In this document: in pieces, positions 18,084 to 26,793 of the stretch | Layout of the letters: every line of letters begins with the position of its first letter | Numbering within the stretch: position 1 is the stretch's first letter | Assembly: GCA_937949725.1 (NCBI GenBank) | Contig: CALECT010000001.1 | Span: forward strand, 1 to 38,695 | Origin: an uncultured Pseudanabaenaceae cyanobacterium | GTDB taxonomy: Bacteria; Cyanobacteriota; Cyanobacteriia; PCC-9006; JAAUQQ01 | Reading direction: 5' to 3' | DNA length: 38,695 bases | Made by a program: the position numbers and the translations under genes | Notes under the pieces: model-generated | Told to the model about the DNA's origin: nothing | Databases searched by the model: none | What the model saw: only the letters and a program-made list of their open reading frames with translations

Positions 18084-18668
18084 GATGGGGTGAGGATGCC
18101 CTGAAATGCAGCTAACGCCCTGGGGCGCAGATCGGCCTAGACCAACAACAAGCGGCGAGAGATTAACGTCTGGCAAAGCTTATTGAATTTCTCTGGCCCT
18201 GCCCTGAGTGCATTTCCGGAGAGAAAAAGCAACTGTGCTGTAAGAGATTTGCAATTTCTCTTACTGGTTAGAAAAAATTGAGATGAAGCCTGGAGAGATA
18301 AGGTAAAGCACTCATTAATTTGACCGCATATGTACGGTTACTTGACTCTCCAGAAGAGAAGGGAGTATGAAGCCTAGTGGTTTATACGGAATGTACTTTT
18401 CTGAACGAATAGTGCCTTCGGGAAACTTTAGGGCCAACTGCCAAGCAAGTTGCTGCTGGCATCGCATCCCTGAAATCCGCTATTGCTAAAAGCTAAGTCC
18501 CACGGGCTTATATCCACACCATCTCAGTGCGGTTGTCCCAATAGATCTAGCTTTCGCCAGCTTCATAACTTGCAGCAATACCAACCCATGGCTGATCGTC
18601 CCAACGGTCGCTTTAGGGATCTTTGAACCCGGCAGATCCCCATCGTTGGTCCCTGCTATCTGTTTTTT
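18084..18668. other. Divergent intergenic region with an inverted repeat
   Basis: The region lies between the HEAT-repeat membrane protein and the large exoprotein. GTAAGAGA (18240-18247) and TCTCTTAC (18257-18264) form a perfect 8-bp inverted repeat with a 9-base loop and an A-rich stretch after it. It could be an operator for either divergent gene. Nothing else is recognisable, and the exoprotein ATG has no clear ribosome binding site. Confidence 0.45.
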
Positions 18669-21600
18669 ATGGACGCCGATATTATGGCTAATCGTAACCC
18701 CACCATTAACTCCATTGCCTTTGTCGATGGTGGTTTATTCCAGGCCAGCGATCTGATGAACGGCATTCAAGCCGATCGCGTCGTTTTCATGGATGACCCC
18801 AGCAGCCAACTGGAGCAAATCACCTCGACCCTAGCCCAGTACGACAACCTGGACAGCATCCATATCTTTTCCCACGGTGATTCAGGGGCTTTACGCCTCG
18901 GCGATGACACGCTGGAGCAGTCCTCCCTAAATAATTACGAAACCGATCTGCGCCGCTGGGGCAAAGCATTGAACCAGAGCGGAGACCTGCTGCTCTACGG
19001 TTGCAACTTGGCTGCGACCCCTGAGGGGATGGCTTTTGTAGACCAACTCAGTCAAATCACTGGAGCTGATGTTGCTGCCTCCAGCGACACCACGGGCCAC
19101 CGCAGTCTGGGCGGGGATTGGACCCTAGAAGTGAGTACTGGGGAGATTGCAGCCGCGATCGCCGTCGATCTAGCAACCCAGGCCAGCTATGAAGCGGTTC
19201 TCCCCATCACGATCTTTGCAGCAGGCGCTGAAAACACCGAAACCATGGAGCTGCGCATCGACGGCAATACCGTGCGCACCTGGAATAACATCGGTGGCAA
19301 TCCCGACAGTCGTACTTTCGAAGCCTATCGCTACAACGCTGCGAACAACGTTGCTCCGGATCGCATCAGCATCGCCTTTACCAATGATTTAGTTGACCAG
19401 GCAGCTGGCATTGATCGCAACCTCCATGTGGATCGCATCGTTGTCGATGGCCAGACCATTCAAACAGAAGACCCAAAGATCTTTTCCACGGGAACCTGGA
19501 AGGCAGAAGACGGAGTCGTGCCTGGTTTCCGCATGAGCGAAATTCTCAATGCCAACGGAGAGTTTCGGTTTGCAGATACAACAAATAACAACAGTGGCGA
19601 CATTGTCCAAATTCGAGCTAGAGGAACCGTGGGGGGTGAGCAATTCTCCCTCTCCCTTGGCGGAACTGATGTAACCACGTTCACCACAACCACAGCAAAT
19701 CAAATCTTTAGCTATCGTGCAGAAGGCAGTGTGACTGCTGACGATGTGCGAGTTGGCTTCCTCAATGATCGCTTCGACCCCACTAACGGCATTGATAGCA
19801 ACCTCATCGTAGACTACGTGACCGTAGATGGCGATCGCTTCGAAACCGAAGCTCCCACAGTCTTTTCTACTGGCACCTGGAAGCCCACCGATGGCATTGT
19901 CCCTGGCTTCCGCGAGAGTGAGATTCTCCACAACAACGGCTATTTTCAATATGCCGCACCCACGGCCAGCAGCAGCTTTGCCCTCCAGAGTAGCGATACT
20001 GTCTTTGTGAGTGAAGACGCAGGTAGCGCCACCTTTACCGCCTTGCGCACCGGCAGCAGTCGGGGCCGTGCAACCCTGGAATTCATCACAAGTGAAGTCG
20101 GCAACGACTCTGCTACAGCGGGCGAGGACTACCGCACCCCGACCCTAGGCAACCGGCCCAACACTGGGCAGATCGTGTTTGAAGATGGCGAAACCGAGAA
20201 AACCTTTTCTGTGGCGATCCTCGACGACGATCGCTTTGAAGGCACCGAGAGCTTTTCCATTGGTTTACAAAATCCCAGTACGGGTAGCCTAGGCGCACCT
20301 CGCACACTCCTAGTCGACATCTTGGACAATGATGCACCTGCAACACTTTCTCTCAGCAACGCCGCAATCACGGCCTCTGAGTCTAACCGCCAAGTTGAAC
20401 TGACCGTTCAGCGCAGTGGCGATAGCAGTGAGGCAGCCTCTGTTCGATTCCGCACTCGCAACGGTAGCGCCCAGGCGGGGGATGACTACACCGCTCGCTC
20501 CGGCAGACTTAACTTTGCTGCGGGTCAAACGACTAGAACCATCGCGATCGACATCGAAGATGATGCCTTTGTCGAGAACAGCGAAAACTTCACCGTAGAG
20601 CTGCTAAATCCCGTGGGAGGCGTACTGGGCAGCCAACAACGTTCCACCGTCACGATTTTAGACAACGATCTAGAACTGGGTAATCTGGAACGCACCACCG
20701 CAGTCTCCGGTCTGAGTCAACCCACAACTTTGGACTGGACGCCGGATGGTCAATACATGCTGGTGGCTCAAAAGAGTGGCGAGGTCAGAGTTGTTGATGA
20801 GAATGGCAACCTACGGGCTAACCCACTGGTGGATCTCTCTGGGGAAGTGAACGATACCCGCGATCGCGGTCTCTTGGGCATGGCCATCCATCCTGAATTC
20901 CCCAGCCAGCCCTACGTCTATCTGCTCTACACCTACGATCCCCCGGAAACCGTTGGCCGCACAGGCCTCGGTGGTCCCGATGGCCAGGGCAATCGCCCCT
21001 CCCGGATGGTGCGCCTCACCGTTAATCCCAACACGATGGTTGCTGACCCAACCAGTAAAGTGATTATGGCAGGCAGCAATAGCACCTGGGAGTACACGAA
21101 TGCTCCCACGGGCAACAGCACCGGCGACACCAGTATTCGCCCTTCAGGCATTGTCGGTGGCGATATCACCGCCCCGGCAAGCCAAATCGACCGAGGCACC
21201 CAAGACAACGATCCAGATCGGGCAGGGCTGCAAAACGGCAATATCCGAGACTACCTCGCCACCGATAGTGAATCCCATTCCATTGGTGACCTGGAATTCG
21301 GAGCCGATGGTTTTCTCTACTTGAGCAACGGTGACGGTACGTCCTACAACTTCCCTGACCCTCGCACTGTCCGCGTCCAAGACATCAACAATCTTTCGGG
21401 CAAGCTACTACGCATTGATCCCATCACTGGTGAAGGCGTTTCCAGCAACCCGTTTTACGACGGTGACGGTGATAGTAACGCCTCCAAGGTGTTCTACTCC
21501 GGTCTGCGCAATCCCTTCCGCTTCACCTTTGACCCGCTGTCCGATCTCCCTGTCATTGGGGATGTGGGTTGGACGAGTTGGGAAGAGATTAATACCGGTG

Positions 21601-22667
21601 TAGCGGGCTCAAACTTTGGTTGGCCTTACCTAGAAGGTCCTAATCCGACCGGCGAATATAACACCTTGCCCCAAGCAGTGTCCTTCTACGGCAACGGCAA
21701 TCGCAATAATCCGGGTGATACAGCAGCCCTGTTCCCGCTCCTCTCCCGCAGCCATGGTGCACCGGATAATGCCAATGCGATCGTGGTTGGCGACTACTAC
21801 AACAGCAACACGCTGATGTTTGGTGATGTCAACAGTGGCACGCTTTACGCTGCAACCTTAGATAGCAACCGTGAGGTGAGTAATGTTCAAGTATTCGATT
21901 CCGATAACCGCTATGTGGTGGATATGAAAATGGGACCGGATGGCAAGCTCTACGGCGTCAATCTTGTTTCTGGCAACATTCTACGCTGGGAGCCTGATGC
22001 ATCCCCCACCAATCTCAATGCGAACTTGAATGACTTCGCCGATCTGGCATCACTCAATCTCAATGGTTCGGCCGCAGGCATTAACAACCGCTTACGCCTA
22101 ACCGATACGAACCCATTTCAAGCGGGCAGCACCTACCTCACCCAAGCCTTGCAAATTGACGGTGACACTAGTTTCTCCAGCCAGTTCCAATTCCAGATCT
22201 CCGGTGGGCAGGGGAACGGTGGCGCTGATGGGTTTAGCTTTGTCCTGCAAAATAGCAGCGCTGAGACGACTGCCCTGGGAAGTTCGGGAGGAGACCTAGG
22301 CTATGCTGGCATTGGCAACAGTCTTGCGGTTGAATTCGACACCTACGACAACGGCAGTCGCGACATCAACGGCAACCACCTGTCAATTCTGCGCAATGGC
22401 AATGTCGACGCAGCTTTGAAGACAGCTAACGCGCCATTCAACCTAAATGGTGGCACAGCGTTGACAGCCTGGGTGGACTACAGCGGTACCACGAATCAAT
22501 TGGAAGTTTATCTCTCCAACAATTCAGTCAAACCCAGCAATGCCTTGCTCACTGAAGAACTAGCGCTAGATGCCTTCTTGGGCAATCAGGCCTATGTTGG
22601 ATTTACAGCAGGCACCGGTGGGCTAGCCAATAATCACGACATCCTCAACTGGTCCTTTAATAGCTAG
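18669..22667 (+). CDS. Large modular exoprotein: DUF4347, CBM60-like x2, Calx-beta x2, sorbosone dehydrogenase-type propeller, L-type lectin
   Basis: The protein has 1332 residues and no N-terminal signal peptide, as is usual for DUF4347 proteins exported by other routes. In order: DUF4347 (about 12-178; HIFSHGDSGAL, LLLYGCNLA); two tandem Ca-dependent carbohydrate-binding modules like CBM60 (about 180-305 and 310-432; shared GIDxNLxVDxVxVDG and FSTGTWK); two Calx-beta domains (about 434-555 and 556-668, each ending near ILDND); a glucose/sorbosone dehydrogenase-type beta-propeller (about 669-1110; RGLLGMAIHPEF, GLRNPFRF, NFGWPYLEGP); and an L-type lectin (about 1113-1332; DGFSFVLQN, LAVEFDTYDN). 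It likely binds polysaccharide outside the cell. Oxidase activity of the propeller is unproven. No RTX nonapeptide block is seen. A second ATG at 18684 is an alternative start. Confidence 0.9.
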   Translation: MDADIMANRNPTINSIAFVDGGLFQASDLMNGIQADRVVFMDDPSSQLEQITSTLAQYDNLDSIHIFSHGDSGALRLGDDTLEQSSLNNYETDLRRWGKALNQSGDLLLYGCNLAATPEGMAFVDQLSQITGADVAASSDTTGHRSLGGDWTLEVSTGEIAAAIAVDLATQASYEAVLPITIFAAGAENTETMELRIDGNTVRTWNNIGGNPDSRTFEAYRYNAANNVAPDRISIAFTNDLVDQAAGIDRNLHVDRIVVDGQTIQTEDPKIFSTGTWKAEDGVVPGFRMSEILNANGEFRFADTTNNNSGDIVQIRARGTVGGEQFSLSLGGTDVTTFTTTTANQIFSYRAEGSVTADDVRVGFLNDRFDPTNGIDSNLIVDYVTVDGDRFETEAPTVFSTGTWKPTDGIVPGFRESEILHNNGYFQYAAPTASSSFALQSSDTVFVSEDAGSATFTALRTGSSRGRATLEFITSEVGNDSATAGEDYRTPTLGNRPNTGQIVFEDGETEKTFSVAILDDDRFEGTESFSIGLQNPSTGSLGAPRTLLVDILDNDAPATLSLSNAAITASESNRQVELTVQRSGDSSEAASVRFRTRNGSAQAGDDYTARSGRLNFAAGQTTRTIAIDIEDDAFVENSENFTVELLNPVGGVLGSQQRSTVTILDNDLELGNLERTTAVSGLSQPTTLDWTPDGQYMLVAQKSGEVRVVDENGNLRANPLVDLSGEVNDTRDRGLLGMAIHPEFPSQPYVYLLYTYDPPETVGRTGLGGPDGQGNRPSRMVRLTVNPNTMVADPTSKVIMAGSNSTWEYTNAPTGNSTGDTSIRPSGIVGGDITAPASQIDRGTQDNDPDRAGLQNGNIRDYLATDSESHSIGDLEFGADGFLYLSNGDGTSYNFPDPRTVRVQDINNLSGKLLRIDPITGEGVSSNPFYDGDGDSNASKVFYSGLRNPFRFTFDPLSDLPVIGDVGWTSWEEINTGVAGSNFGWPYLEGPNPTGEYNTLPQAVSFYGNGNRNNPGDTAALFPLLSRSHGAPDNANAIVVGDYYNSNTLMFGDVNSGTLYAATLDSNREVSNVQVFDSDNRYVVDMKMGPDGKLYGVNLVSGNILRWEPDASPTNLNANLNDFADLASLNLNGSAAGINNRLRLTDTNPFQAGSTYLTQALQIDGDTSFSSQFQFQISGGQGNGGADGFSFVLQNSSAETTALGSSGGDLGYAGIGNSLAVEFDTYDNGSRDINGNHLSILRNGNVDAALKTANAPFNLNGGTALTAWVDYSGTTNQLEVYLSNNSVKPSNALLTEELALDAFLGNQAYVGFTAGTGGLANNHDILNWSFNS

Positions 22668-22734
22668 CATCGCAAGCTCGACTGTCTAACTGAGTAACCC
22701 CCCGGTTGGCAGACCATAGGATCACAGATTCACT

Positions 22735-22773
22735 CAGAGGGCTGGCCTTAAAGATTTTAAGGTCAGCCCTCTG
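22735..22773 (+). terminator. Very strong terminator hairpin after the exoprotein gene
   Basis: CAGAGGGCTGGCCTTAA (22735-22751) pairs with 22757-22773 over 17 bp with a single G-T wobble; one more A-T closes a 3-base loop. It lies 67 bases after the stop. The U-tract is weak. The hairpin is near symmetric and could act from either side. Confidence 0.75.
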
Positions 22774-23006
22774 CTGTTGATGCAACTATAATCCTCGTTC
22801 CATATCCTAGTGGTTGTACTCCGCATCTCCTTTGGGCATAAGGCTGCGCGCTTCTACGGCAGACCCCTGATAGAAATGGTGGGGGTACCTTAATCGGATT
22901 GGCTGTCAGATTGGTGATCCAGCATTGCAAGGGGTCAGTCGTTAGCGGCATCTAGAGCAATAACTTGGGATGCGATCGCCCCTAGTTTTAAACATTTCAA
23001 CGCTCA
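22774..23006. other. Convergent intergenic region without a recognised feature
   Basis: The stretch from the exoprotein stop (22667) to the DUF2207 gene stop (23007) holds the hairpin listed separately and a HIP1 octamer near 22973-22980. I see no gene or RNA. Confidence 0.4.
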
Positions 23007-23981
23007 CTAACCGCCGCCACCACCACCGCCGCCTGCATCTCCTCCGCCACTATCGCCATAACCACTACCGCCGCCATAGCTATCACCACCATAGCTGCCG
23101 CCATAACCTCCACCGTGATGATGCCCCCCGCTAGACTGCTGCCCCCAGCGGCCAAACACAAGACTGCAAAACGCTGAAACCACAATCATCACCAGAAACC
23201 ATAGAAGAGACTTATCTCCTTCTGGTTCAGCAGTTCGAGTTGCCCTGGGAACAGTCTCCGCCCTCCGATTTGCTGTGGAATCCTGAGTGATCGCTGCATG
23301 GGAAGCCTGCCATTTCGACAGGGGCAGATTCAAGATCTCCGCAGGAAATCGAACTCTAGCGCTAAAAGATTGACCTGGACGTATGGGCCGTTTCATTTCA
23401 AAGACAATCGTTCTGGGATCGACTTTTCGAGCCTTCGCCTTAACGCCCTTGCCACTGAAATAGCTCACCTTTCCTGCAAGCTGTACTGGTAAATGTACAG
23501 TCACCCGGCTCCGATTAATGGGAGCATCGCGATCGGGAAAGAGTGCCTGCCAATAGATTAGGCTATCGCCTTCATTTGCCTGAATACTGCCAATCACCCG
23601 GTAGTTTAATTGAAAGATGTGAGACTCGGGAGTGTTGAGTGGGTGCTCCCAGCGTATCCAGTACTGGCCTCTCTCAACGCCTGTTTTAATGGGTAGCTGT
23701 TGACCTGCCTCAGAGACCGTCACGTCAGTAATTTGATCAACAAAGGTCAAGGGAATATATCGATAGCGTTGATTCGTATGGGGAGCGGTGAAGTTATACT
23801 TTTGCGTTTCGGTAACTAACAGATCGCCATTTTCTTGAAGAACCAGATCTACATCAATGAAATCCCAGAAGAAAGGCGATGCAGCTTGAGCATGGTTCAT
23901 TCCCAAACTCAGTAAGCAGACGCAAACCCCCACCACAATCCATTTGAAGAGGGAGGGGATTTTTTTAGGATGCAATACCAT
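23007..23981 (-). CDS. DUF2207-like membrane protein with a Gly-rich tail
   Basis: This protein of about 324 residues has a signal peptide (hydrophobic run about 14-27, cut after HAQA). An extracytoplasmic beta-rich DUF2207-type domain follows (VDLVLQENGDLLVTETQKYNF, RYRYIPL, YWQALFPDRD). One TM segment (LLWFLVMIVVSAFCSLVF) lies near residues 265-283. The last 40 residues are almost only Gly, with His, Tyr and Ser, ending in eight Gly. Tails like this are seen in DUF2207 and TPM-domain membrane proteins. The function is unknown. A TTG at 24002 extends the frame by seven residues, but the ATG at 23981 is preferred. Transcription is convergent with the exoprotein. Confidence 0.8.
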   Translation of the reverse strand: MVLHPKKIPSLFKWIVVGVCVCLLSLGMNHAQAASPFFWDFIDVDLVLQENGDLLVTETQKYNFTAPHTNQRYRYIPLTFVDQITDVTVSEAGQQLPIKTGVERGQYWIRWEHPLNTPESHIFQLNYRVIGSIQANEGDSLIYWQALFPDRDAPINRSRVTVHLPVQLAGKVSYFSGKGVKAKARKVDPRTIVFEMKRPIRPGQSFSARVRFPAEILNLPLSKWQASHAAITQDSTANRRAETVPRATRTAEPEGDKSLLWFLVMIVVSAFCSLVFGRWGQQSSGGHHHGGGYGGSYGGDSYGGGSGYGDSGGGDAGGGGGGGG

Positions 23982-24342
23982 TTCAAAGCTCAGAAACGTC
24001 AACAGAGAAAGAAAAGCTGCTTCTTCTCAGTCGATGGGTAGACGGCATAGCAAAATCTGAGTTCTAACGTTGATGAAATAACAGAGACTCAGAACCCAGG
24101 TTGGCTATAGGTTTATTTGAAATCTTTATCCAGGCAGGCAGTAACGCCACATTTTCCATCTGCTGGGATGACAACATTGAGATTAGGGGGCGATCGCCTT
24201 TCAGAGTCCATAAGCCTGCTTATGACGTAGGTTATGGCTGAACCGCATAGCTCGCGAGACCCTCTAGCTCCGCTGCGGAACCGGGTTCATTCCGATCTAA
24301 GATGGCTCGTGACAGTCTTTGGTTTGAGGCTCCTCAATCAAC
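23982..24342. other. Intergenic region between divergent genes
   Basis: About 360 bases between the DUF2207-like gene (minus) and the solute-binding protein (plus). It contains a HIP1 octamer near 24191-24198 and a short palindrome TCCGCTGCGGA (around 24270-24280) next to an ACCGGGTT stretch, reminiscent of short interspersed hairpins. Promoters for both genes must lie here but no clear boxes stand out. Confidence 0.4.
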
Positions 24343-25674
24343 GTGCGCCCCAATAATCCACGCAAACGCCGTTTCCGCTTTCGCCGCCTGTCGCTGCGAT
24401 CGCTACTCGGCCTCTTACTCATCCAAATCCTCTGCATCGCAGCCTGGCTGCTGACCTGGCCCCAAGCTGACGTGCAGCTATCATTTGTCGTTCCCAAGGA
24501 AGAGGTACAACCCTGGCAAAGCGTGATCTCTGGGTTTGAAGCGGAATATCCTGGGATTCAGATTCTGCTGGTACCGGAGAATCCAAATAAGCCTGCTGGA
24601 AGTAGCAATCGTGCCGATTTCACCACCGATGAGCGAGAAGCAATTTACACCCTGGATATCCAAGTGGGCGCTGCCAAGTATGACTTGGTCTATATGGATG
24701 TGATTTGGACGGCCCAATTCCAAGATTATTTAGAGGATCTTAATCCCTTCATTGAGCAAGATGCAGTCGATCTCTCTGGATTTTTAGAGAGCGAATTAGC
24801 AGCTGGCAAGATTGATCAACATCAATATCGATTGCCCATGCGTTCCGATATTGGCCTGTTGTATTACCGCCAGGACCAATGGAATTCAGACTCTCTCCCT
24901 GAGACTGTAAATGACCTAGCCCGAGGCATTGAAGAAATCAAAGCAACCTCCCCCAATCAACAGGGCTATCTCTGGCAAGGCAAAGCCTACGAGGGCTTAG
25001 TGGCCAATTTCATGGAGGTGATGAGTAGCTTTGAAGGGGCATTTTGGATCGATCCTGAGACCCGAGTAGTGGGCTTAACCCAGCCCGCAACGAAAGAAGC
25101 GGCAAAAGTGCTACGGCAACTAATAGCCCAGAAGATCTCTCCTGAGGCTGTGGCAGCCTATACGGAAAAGTCATCATTAGAAGTCTTTCAAGAAGGACAG
25201 ACAACATTCTTACGGGGGTGGCCCTACGTTAGTGCAGGTCTGCGGGCTATGGACTGGGGAGATGATGTGGCGATCGCGCCACCCTTATCATTCGGCTCTG
25301 GCCCTGCCAAGGGATGTCGCGGGGGCTGGGGCTTTGGTATTCCTCGCAATGCCAGCCATCCTAAAGAAGCTTGGGAAGCAATCAAGTATTTCACCAGTGA
25401 GCCTGCCCAGAAAACCTTTGTAGAAGCATCGGGTTATTTGCCCAGTCGCACGGCTTTGTTTCAAGACCCAGACATTGTCAGTCAATATCCCCAGATGCCT
25501 CAGCTGTTCAATTATCTTCAACAGGGGTCGGTATTTCGTCCCAGCCTGCGCGAGTACGATGCCGCCTCGACCATTTTGCAAACTGCATTAAGTGAGATCT
25601 TGCGGGGACAAACATCCGTCGAGAAAGCGATGGCTACGGCCCAGGAAGAGACAGAGCGATTGCTCAAGTCATAG
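24343..25674 (+). CDS. Extracellular solute-binding protein family 1 (sugar-type), orphan
   Basis: This 443-residue protein has a very basic N-terminus (RKRRFRFRR) followed by one hydrophobic segment (about 19-38), either a signal peptide or an uncleaved anchor. There is no clear lipobox. The rest fits family 1 substrate-binding proteins of ABC importers for sugars: YDLVYMDVIWTAQF, LPMRSDIGLLYY, GGWGFGIPRNASHPKEAW and YLPSRTALF. It should bind a sugar or oligosaccharide in the periplasm. No permease or ATPase gene is near, so the transporter is elsewhere or it acts as a sensor. The start is GTG. Its stop overlaps that of the convergent kinase gene. Confidence 0.88.
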   Translation: MRPNNPRKRRFRFRRLSLRSLLGLLLIQILCIAAWLLTWPQADVQLSFVVPKEEVQPWQSVISGFEAEYPGIQILLVPENPNKPAGSSNRADFTTDEREAIYTLDIQVGAAKYDLVYMDVIWTAQFQDYLEDLNPFIEQDAVDLSGFLESELAAGKIDQHQYRLPMRSDIGLLYYRQDQWNSDSLPETVNDLARGIEEIKATSPNQQGYLWQGKAYEGLVANFMEVMSSFEGAFWIDPETRVVGLTQPATKEAAKVLRQLIAQKISPEAVAAYTEKSSLEVFQEGQTTFLRGWPYVSAGLRAMDWGDDVAIAPPLSFGSGPAKGCRGGWGFGIPRNASHPKEAWEAIKYFTSEPAQKTFVEASGYLPSRTALFQDPDIVSQYPQMPQLFNYLQQGSVFRPSLREYDAASTILQTALSEILRGQTSVEKAMATAQEETERLLKS

Positions 25675-26793
25675 CTGAGTTTGACGCTCAGCTGGAACAG
25701 ATTGCAGGGAACGCTGGCGAGCTGAAAACCATTGACCTGCCACAAAAATCTGTATAAGCAACAAAATTAGATTTGCAGCGATCGCCCACCGCCTCTGCCA
25801 AAGCGGCCTAGCGGATTTTGCAGTGCTTTCCGCTTGAGCAGCATTCAGCGAAGCGTTAGCCAAACGCTCCTGAAGAAGCTGGGCATTGAGGGGACGCTGA
25901 CCGGGGAACGGAGCCATCATCTCATCCAAGAGCTGGGCAAACCAAGGGGAGAGGGGCTGAGCTAGTTTTTCCTGCCAAGCGAGCTGACCGCTAGTGTCAT
26001 CTTCTGGTAAATCTAGGGGATGTTGCCCCGTCAACAAGTAGACAAAGGAACGACCCAGGGCGTAAAAATCAGATTGGGGAACGGCTTTGCCATTGATTTG
26101 CTCCAAGGGGGTATAGCCTGGTGACATGACGCTCGTGATATCCCGCTGGCCCGCCATTTTGGCAAAGTAGGTATTGCTGAGGGGGCGAACCGTTCCAAAG
26201 TCGATGAGCGCAAGCTGTCCCGTGGGACGCAGCATAATGTTGGAGAGTTTGATATCTCGATGAAAGAGAGCAGCGGCATGGAGTTGCTTCAGCAAGTCTA
26301 CGAGTTGAGCCATCCAGTCGAGGGCTGTGGCTTGGTCAATAGGACCATGATCTTGGAGCCAGCTGTCTAGGTTACTGCCCTGAATATTCTCCATGACCAG
26401 GCAGTAGAGGGGGCGAGATCGAGACTCTCCTGTCAACTCCACAGAGAAGTAAGCATCCGATTCCACCTGGGGAATTCCAGGGTGATCTAAGGCTTGCAGC
26501 GTGGTGGCTTCCCGCTCAAATAGCGTCAACAGGATCGGCTTTTTAAGAACTTTGAGCACTTTATGGGGCCGAGCTTCTCCCTGGGCTCCATCGGCAGCGT
26601 CAATCGGCTGTAAATCAGCAACCTCAAAGATCTCTGTTGGCTCCCACTCATCTAGCTCACGCAGGGGACGCAGCAAGCGATAGCGACCTTCTAGCAGCAG
26701 AGGGTTACCACAGGTTAAGCAATGTTCTTCTCCCTCAGGGTTGTGCCGTTGGGCGCAGCGGGGATTAATGCAGTAGCTCACAGCGGGCCTCAC
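25669..26793 (-). CDS. Membrane Ser/Thr protein kinase with N-terminal four-Cys zinc ribbon
   Basis: The 374 residues begin with a zinc-ribbon-like CxxxxC...CxxC (Cys 8, 13, 25, 28), then an Hanks-type kinase domain, a proline/alanine linker and one C-terminal TM (about 342-360). Kinase residues: KVLKVLKK for the beta-3 Lys, FEREA for the helix-C Glu, HRDIKLSN with catalytic Asp180, LIDFGTV, and SPGYTPLEQ in place of APE. The Gly-rich nucleotide loop is not canonical, a trait of this cyanobacterial subgroup. The GTG start overlaps the stop of the STAND ATPase gene (GTGA), implying translational coupling. It is the last gene of the candidate operon. Confidence 0.92.
   Translation of the reverse strand: MRPAVSYCINPRCAQRHNPEGEEHCLTCGNPLLLEGRYRLLRPLRELDEWEPTEIFEVADLQPIDAADGAQGEARPHKVLKVLKKPILLTLFEREATTLQALDHPGIPQVESDAYFSVELTGESRSRPLYCLVMENIQGSNLDSWLQDHGPIDQATALDWMAQLVDLLKQLHAAALFHRDIKLSNIMLRPTGQLALIDFGTVRPLSNTYFAKMAGQRDITSVMSPGYTPLEQINGKAVPQSDFYALGRSFVYLLTGQHPLDLPEDDTSGQLAWQEKLAQPLSPWFAQLLDEMMAPFPGQRPLNAQLLQERLANASLNAAQAESTAKSARPLWQRRWAIAANLILLLIQIFVAGQWFSARQRSLQSVPAERQTQL
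25673..25693 (+). terminator. Hairpin at the end of the solute-binding protein gene
   Basis: AGCTGAG (25673-25679) pairs with CTCAGCT (25687-25693) around a 7-base loop. It begins within the stop codon of the plus gene and lies in the final codons of the convergent kinase gene. No T-run follows. Confidence 0.4.

Noticed and set aside
17411..18085. A 224-residue plus-strand ORF antisense to the HEAT-repeat membrane protein
   Set aside because: It is rich in Pro, Ser and Arg, the usual product of reading hydrophobic TM codons backwards, while the minus strand shows regular TM segments.
19389..19949. A 186-residue minus-strand ORF inside the large exoprotein gene
   Set aside because: It mirrors the duplicated CBM60-like modules and so has repeated segments, but it is a shadow of the well-supported plus-strand gene.
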